64,000 nucleotides of DNA. Source: Bog-532 sp963830385 (GTDB lineage: Bacteria > Actinomycetota > Actinomycetes > Streptosporangiales > Streptosporangiaceae). The DNA lies in NCBI GenBank assembly GCA_963830385.1, contig CAWHMD010000014.1, positions 124,001 through 188,000 on the forward strand, read 5' to 3'. A model generated the notes under the pieces. That model ran no database searches. It saw nothing but the letters and a program-made list of their open reading frames with translations, and was not told the DNA's origin. Below, in pieces: positions 59,761 to 64,000 of the stretch (position 1 is the first letter of the stretch; each line of letters starts with the position of its first letter). A program made the position numbers and the translations under genes.

Positions 59761-59876
59761 CACCGGCCGCGGTGGTTGATTACGGTGGTGCTCATGAGGT
59801 CTCACGCGAAGCCTTGTGAACCTCAGAGATCGGGAAATCCGCGCGGATAAGGGGCGCTGTCCAGCGAGGGGGTAGC

Positions 59877-60773
59877 GTGACGCGGCAGCGGCGCAACGGG
59901 CGTGTTCGCCGGCGGCTGAGCCAGGTCCGGCACCGGGCGGTGCACCTCCGCAGCGCCGAAGGGGTCTGGCACGACCTCCGGTTCAAAGACCTCTACCAGA
60001 GCAGCAAGGAGTTTGAACTCATGGGCCGGGCGATGGGTTTCGCCGCCCTGGCCATGCTCACCGTGTTCCCGCTGCTCGTCGTCGTCGCTGCCGCCAGCGC
60101 CGCCACGCATCACGGTCTGGCCGTATGGGTGATCTACGGCATGGGCCTGACCGGCTCCTCTGCCCGCGCGGTGGTCCAGCTCTTTTCGGCGCCCGCCCGG
60201 GTCCTGGGTACGACGAGTTTTTTCAGCCTGTTGCTGCTGGCCGTCTTCGGAGTGACGTTCGCCGGCAGCGTGCAGGCCGGGTTCGAAAGAGTCTGGGGCC
60301 TTCCCGCCGGGCCGTGGCACAAGATCTGGCGTCAGGCGGTGTGGCTGGTCGCCCTCATCGCCTACATCTACGCGGCGGCCACGGTGGGCTCTGCGACCTT
60401 CCATACGCCGGCCGAGACCCTAAGCCGGGTGTCGGTGGCGGTAGTGCTCGGCATCGTCTTCTTCTGGTGGGGGCTTCGCTTCCTGGTCGGCGGCGGCCGG
60501 GTGAGCTACTTGGCGGCGATGCCAGGCGCTGTGGTCACGGTGGCGTTCCTGGCCGCCCTGCGGGCCTTCTCCGCCTTGGTCTTCCAGCCGCTCATCGTCG
60601 AGAATGCGGTCACCTACGGGGCCCTGGGCACCGTGCTGATCGTGCAGTCGTGGCTGATCGGCGTCGGCTGGGTCATCTATGGCGGCCAGTTGTTCGGGCG
60701 CTGGTTCAACGACGCCTGGCTACGGGCCCGGGTGGATAACCGCTGGAGCCACACGCAGCCGGGCAGCGGGTAG
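59877..60773 (+). CDS. YihY/BrkB-family membrane protein
   Basis: A GTG start gives 298 residues, with 'GGGGGTAGC' before it. A basic N-terminus is followed by about six membrane segments: 'MGFAALAMLTVFPLLVVVA', 'FFSLLLLAVFGVTFAGSVQA', 'AVWLVALIAYIYAAATVG', 'VLGIVFFWWGLRFLVGGG' and others. The 'GFERVWGLPAG' loop is typical of YihY. The function of the family is unclear. It stands downstream of, but separate from, the pqq operon. Confidence 0.82.
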   Translation: MTRQRRNGRVRRRLSQVRHRAVHLRSAEGVWHDLRFKDLYQSSKEFELMGRAMGFAALAMLTVFPLLVVVAAASAATHHGLAVWVIYGMGLTGSSARAVVQLFSAPARVLGTTSFFSLLLLAVFGVTFAGSVQAGFERVWGLPAGPWHKIWRQAVWLVALIAYIYAAATVGSATFHTPAETLSRVSVAVVLGIVFFWWGLRFLVGGGRVSYLAAMPGAVVTVAFLAALRAFSALVFQPLIVENAVTYGALGTVLIVQSWLIGVGWVIYGGQLFGRWFNDAWLRARVDNRWSHTQPGSG

Positions 60774-60789
60774 GAGGGCCACGAGCAGC

Positions 60790-61470
60790 GGGCATGACCA
60801 GTTGTGTCCAAGGGAGAGCCGCCGGCGCCTTGGTTGTCGACCGCGATGACGGTGTAGTGCGGGGTCAGCAGCGGCACGACGTGGCGCCAGTACGACATGG
60901 TCTTCGGCGTGCCGTGCAGCAAGAACACCGGCTCGCCGGCGCCGCCGATCGCGTAGTGGATCTCCACGCCGTTGACCTTGGGCTTGCCGTGTGTGAGCCG
61001 GACTCCGGCGTGGTCCTGGCTGACCGCGGGCCCGATCACGCAGTCCAGTTCTCCCGTCTCGACCATCGAGATCATGTCCAACGCGGGCGCGTACGGCAGG
61101 CGCAGGTCGATGCCGGGATGATCGCGAGTGAACTCGCCCAGATAGGAAGCGAACGGCACCAGGTGCTGAGCGGACAGCGAGACGCCGAGGCGCAGGGTGC
61201 CGATGAGCACGTCACGGGTGTGGTGGACGGCATGTTCCGCCTGCGCGGCGCTGTTCAGGGTCCGGCGAGCCGGGCCCTCCAGAGCCTCGCCAGCCGCGGT
61301 GAGCCGGACGGGCCTGGTTCCGCGGATGTACAGGGGCGTGCCGAGTTCGCGTTGGAGCGCCTGGAGCGAGTTCGACAGGCCTGACTGCACGATGAGCTCG
61401 CGCTTGGCCGGCGGGTGATGCTGCGTTCCTCGACCAGCGCCAGGAAGTGACGCAGTTGTCTGAGTTCCAC
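60790..61470 (-). pseudogene. Decayed LysR regulator fused to an alpha/beta-hydrolase fragment
   Basis: The GTG at 61470 opens 'VELRQLRHFLALVEERSITR', the LysR HTH start. At about 61410 one base is lost and the reading shifts to 'AKRELIVQSGLSNSLQALQR' (HTH second part) and the effector domain, ending near 'VSQDHAGVRLTHGKPK' (about 61000). The same frame then continues into 'VNGVEIHYAIGGAGEPVFLL', 'HGTPKTMSYWRHVVPLLTPH' and 'TVIAVDNQGAGGS', the N-terminal strands of an alpha/beta-hydrolase. That part is cut off near 60800. Both parent genes are incomplete. Confidence 0.7.
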
Positions 61471-61490
61471 CGGCCACCGCCTTCCGCGGA

Positions 61491-62252
61491 TCACCAGAAC
61501 TTCATGTCGACGGCTCGAAGCCGGCGTTGGTGAATACGCACGGCCCGCTCCGCAGCCGCGGGTGAGACGAGGTGGCCCCACGCTCCGGCGGACGCCTGCC
61601 CGAGCGCCAGCAGCGCTTTCACCTCGTCGTCGCTGAGCTTGGCGGCCTGAACCAGACGCGTGCCGAACCCCATGTGCCAGCGTTCGTCCCGCAGGACCAG
61701 TTCCACTCCCCGGCGAACGCCCGGAAGCCCGGCCGACAGCTGGCCGAGGGTGTCGAGCATCGCATTCTGCCCCGCCAGCAGGACCACGCCCTCGAGCACC
61801 ATGTGGTACAGCCCGACCGCGGCGGTCAGGCTCCCGTGGTCCTCGGCCAGGCGCCGGGCCGTGGCCGGGAGGCGCTCCTCGAACAGGGCGACGAGCTCAG
61901 GACTGACGAGGGTGCGGAGAACGTCCAGCCGGGCCGCGGTATCGGCCCCCGGGACGGCCGCGACCTCGGCCGCGACCCGGTCGAAGAAACGGGCGTGGCG
62001 GTGCTCGTCACGGGCCTGGGCGTGGAAGCAGGCCGCCACCCATTCGTTGGCGGCGGCGGTCTCGAAGGCACCGATGTGCACTGACACCGCCGACTCGGCG
62101 ATGCAGAAGCCCGCGATCAGTCCGAGGACCCGGGCCTTCTCGGTGTCATCGAGGGTCGGCCACGCCTCCTTATCGGGCCCGAAATCGATACTCGCCTCGT
62201 CCCATTGCAGAGACTTGGCAAGTATCGCGAAGTGGTCGTAGCTGCTGATCAT
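61491..62252 (-). CDS. Diiron ferritin-like (ribonucleotide-reductase-R2-like) protein
   Basis: The protein has 253 residues. The helical four-bundle layout has ligand sets 'LIAGFCIAESAVSVHIGAFE' (Glu), 'ARDEHRHARFFDRV' (E-x-x-H), 'YHMVLEGVVLLAGQ' (Glu) and 'VLRDERWHMGFGTRL' (E-x-x-H). The set is that of R2/R2-like oxidases and related ferritin-like enzymes. No Tyr radical site can be assigned. The substrate is unknown. It is separate from the exporter gene upstream (56 bp gap). Confidence 0.75.
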   Translation of the reverse strand: MISSYDHFAILAKSLQWDEASIDFGPDKEAWPTLDDTEKARVLGLIAGFCIAESAVSVHIGAFETAAANEWVAACFHAQARDEHRHARFFDRVAAEVAAVPGADTAARLDVLRTLVSPELVALFEERLPATARRLAEDHGSLTAAVGLYHMVLEGVVLLAGQNAMLDTLGQLSAGLPGVRRGVELVLRDERWHMGFGTRLVQAAKLSDDEVKALLALGQASAGAWGHLVSPAAAERAVRIHQRRLRAVDMKFW

Positions 62253-62307
62253 GAATCAGTTTCCCCAGTCCCTCGGGGTCACCTTGCCCGGTTTCAGCCC
62301 GTGCAAA

Positions 62308-63798
62308 TCACGCTGCGCTGATCCGCGTTCGCGTCCGCATCCGGCCCGGCTGCGGCTTGACCAGCGGCAGCATCCCGTGGGAGCTGCGCGCCGCCGAGGC
62401 CTGGGCCGGGCGCAGCATGACCAGGGGGACTCCGGCGGCCGCGCCGACCAGGCCGCAGGCGATCCAGAAGGCCAGGTGGTAGCCGCCGGTCAGCGCCACG
62501 GCCGGGGCCTGGTGCCGGGCGGTCAGGGCGCTGGTCCGGGCGGCCGACACGGTGGCCAGCACGGCCAGGCCGAGCGCCCCGCCGATCTGCCCGGTCGTGT
62601 TGATCAGGCCGGAGGCCAGGCCCGCGTCCTGGTCGGTGGCGCCCGACATCGCCAGCGTCATCAGCGCCGGGAAGCACAGACCCGAGCCGGCGCCGACCAG
62701 CGCCGCGACCGGGAAGATGTGCGGCAGGTAGGCCCCGCCGCTGGCCGGGGCGACCGCGAACAGGGCCAGCCCGGCGGCGATGAGGACGAGACCGGTGAGC
62801 ATGACCGGCCGTGCACCGAACCGCAGCGCCAGCCGGTCGGTGTAGCGGACCGACAGGGTGCCCATGATCACCGCGACCGGCAGGAACGCCAGGCCGATCC
62901 GCAGCGGGTCGTAGTGCAGGATCTCGCGCAGGTAGAGCGAGCCGAGGAAGAACATCCCGAACATGCCCGCCGTCCCCAGCACCTGGACCAGGTTGGCCCC
63001 GGTGACCATGCGGGAGGCGAACACCCGCAGCGGCATCAGCGGGTGCCGGGCGGTGCGCTGCCGGAGCACGAAGCCGGCCAGCAGCAGCAGCGTGGCCGCA
63101 CCCAGGCCGAGCGTCTCGGTGGCCAGCCAGCCGCGCTGGGCGGCCGGGCCGACGATCGTGTACACGCCGAGCATCATCGCCCCGGTGACCAGCACGGCGC
63201 CGGGCACGTCGGCGCCCGCCCGCAGGCCCGCGCCCTGGTCACGGTCGATCACCCGGCGGGTCGCGATCGCGGTGAGGAGGCCGATCGGCAGGTTCACGAA
63301 GAAGATCCAGTGCCAGCTCAGCAGCTGGGTGATGACGCCTCCGGCCAGCAGCCCGACGGCCGCCCCGGCCGAGGCCACGAACGCGAACACGCCGATGGCC
63401 CGGGCCCGCTCGCGCGGGTCGCCGAACATCGTCACGATCATGCCCAGGATCACCGCCGAGGTGAGCGCGCCGCCCGCCCCCTGTGCGAACCGGGCCGCGA
63501 TCAGCATCACCTGACTGGTGGCGAGCCCGCAGGCCAGCGACGCGGCGGTGAAGACGGCCAGGCCGGCCAGGAACACGTTCCGCCGTCCGGCCAGGTCACC
63601 CAGGCGCCCGGCCAGCAGCAGCAATCCGGCGAACGCGATCAGGTAGGCGTTCACCACCCAGGCCAGCCCCGACTGGCTGAAGCCCAGGTCACTCTGGATC
63701 GACGGCAGGGCCACGTTGACGATCGTCATGTCCAGGACGATCATCAGCATCCCGGTGCACAGCACCACCAGCGCCACCCAGCGAGACCGCTCGTTCAT
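62308..63798 (-). CDS. MFS drug exporter (DHA2/EmrB type)
   Basis: The ATG at 63798 ('MNERSRWVALVVLCTG') with GGGAGG upstream is preferred to the frame start at 63819. It gives 496 residues. 'MIVLDMTIVNVALPSIQSDL' and 'WVVNAYLIAFAGLLLLAGRL' followed by 'GDLAGRRNVF' are DHA2 landmarks, and 14 hydrophobic segments are visible. It is the second such exporter in the window and shares these signatures with the one at 37134. No adjacent regulator is seen. Confidence 0.9.
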   Translation of the reverse strand: MNERSRWVALVVLCTGMLMIVLDMTIVNVALPSIQSDLGFSQSGLAWVVNAYLIAFAGLLLLAGRLGDLAGRRNVFLAGLAVFTAASLACGLATSQVMLIAARFAQGAGGALTSAVILGMIVTMFGDPRERARAIGVFAFVASAGAAVGLLAGGVITQLLSWHWIFFVNLPIGLLTAIATRRVIDRDQGAGLRAGADVPGAVLVTGAMMLGVYTIVGPAAQRGWLATETLGLGAATLLLLAGFVLRQRTARHPLMPLRVFASRMVTGANLVQVLGTAGMFGMFFLGSLYLREILHYDPLRIGLAFLPVAVIMGTLSVRYTDRLALRFGARPVMLTGLVLIAAGLALFAVAPASGGAYLPHIFPVAALVGAGSGLCFPALMTLAMSGATDQDAGLASGLINTTGQIGGALGLAVLATVSAARTSALTARHQAPAVALTGGYHLAFWIACGLVGAAAGVPLVMLRPAQASAARSSHGMLPLVKPQPGRMRTRTRISAA

Positions 63799-63846
63799 GA
63801 TTCCTCCCAGTGCGTTCACAGATAGGGACGGAACCGGGAGCGGAAA

Positions 63847-64000
63847 CTAATCGCCCGGCGGCCTGAGCGTTTCCGCGAACAGCGCGGTCAGCCGGCGCCA
63901 GTGCCTCTCGGCCGCGGCTTCGCTGTAGGAAAGGTTGTCGGGGACGGCGAAGCCGTGGCCCGCCCCGGCGTAAAGCTCCAGCTGATAGCCGGCCGACGCC
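63847..64000 (-). CDS. C-terminal end of a dienelactone-hydrolase-family protein (partial)
   Basis: Only the last 51 codons lie in the window (stop at 63847-63849); the start is beyond 64000. 'YAGAGHGFAVPDNLSYSEAA' carries the catalytic His of the dienelactone hydrolase fold. 'AERHWRRLTALFAETL' is the final helix of the family. It converges in direction with neither neighbour and lies upstream of the MFS gene on the same strand. Confidence 0.75.
   Translation of the reverse strand, partial: ASAGYQLELYAGAGHGFAVPDNLSYSEAAAERHWRRLTALFAETLRPPGD

Noticed and set aside
62251..63825. 524-codon plus-strand frame over the exporter gene
   Set aside because: It is Arg/Gly/Gln/His-rich junk antisense to the MFS gene, which has clear transporter motifs.
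1..64000. CRISPR array or rRNA genes
   Set aside because: I saw no regularly spaced identical repeats and no rRNA-like sequence. The repeated hairpin/leader units at 15-17 kb are separated by genes and are not a CRISPR array.

Overview
The window is high-GC DNA from a filamentous-type actinomycete. The evidence is strong G/C third positions, GTG starts, NarL/LuxR-type two-component systems, an actinobacterial KorAB pair and a pSAM2-like actinomycete integrative element. I cannot fix the genus; a Streptomyces, Streptosporangiales or Pseudonocardiales relative would fit.

Layout. 1-8.3 kb is chromosomal: the end of a secreted repeat protein, a degenerate histidine kinase, korA-korB, an M48 metalloprotease, a DsbA-fold protein abutted by a decayed IS481 transposase, and two tandem paralogous genes for short acidic proteins. 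8.42-22.85 kb is an integrative and conjugative element of the AICE type. It lies between two copies of the 3' end of yajQ, an exact stop-codon-restoring insertion. It carries AT-richer cargo genes on its left, then a Nudix/GntR control pair, a run of small genes punctuated by a repeated hairpin/leader element, a membrane protein plus FtsK-type translocase, a RepSA-type initiator, a frameshifted excisionase and a tyrosine integrase. 22.8-31 kb holds yajQ, tRNA-Tyr, a methyltransferase, a two-component system and two ABC exporters with a cupin gene. 30-35 kb holds carbohydrate-active genes and decayed genes (a PTOX/AOX-like oxidase with a frameshift, and an ABC exporter that has lost its Walker A lysine). 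35-49.8 kb is mixed: a CHAP protein, an HxlR/MFS pair, PhoU, a polysaccharide deacetylase, LacI with a self-sufficient P450, formaldehyde dehydrogenase, and MarR with an NTF2-like protein.

50-59.8 kb is the most coherent metabolic region. A GAF/LytTR regulator with a ChrB-like gene faces a rightward operon encoding a zinc alcohol/formaldehyde dehydrogenase, a PQQ-associated protein, a PQQ alcohol dehydrogenase with a lanthanide-type Asp, pqqA (40 residues), pqqB, C, D, E and an M19 dipeptidase. The likely flow is alcohol to aldehyde by the quinoprotein, then aldehyde to acid by the NAD-linked enzymes, with the cofactor made by the same operon. 59.8-64 kb holds a YihY-family protein, a LysR/hydrolase gene wreck, a diiron ferritin-like protein, an MFS exporter and the end of a dienelactone hydrolase gene.

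Several genes show single-base frameshifts at G/C runs (25.16, 32.94, 61.41 kb) or a 2-base contraction (21.39 kb). Some may be sequence errors; the raw bases cannot settle this.
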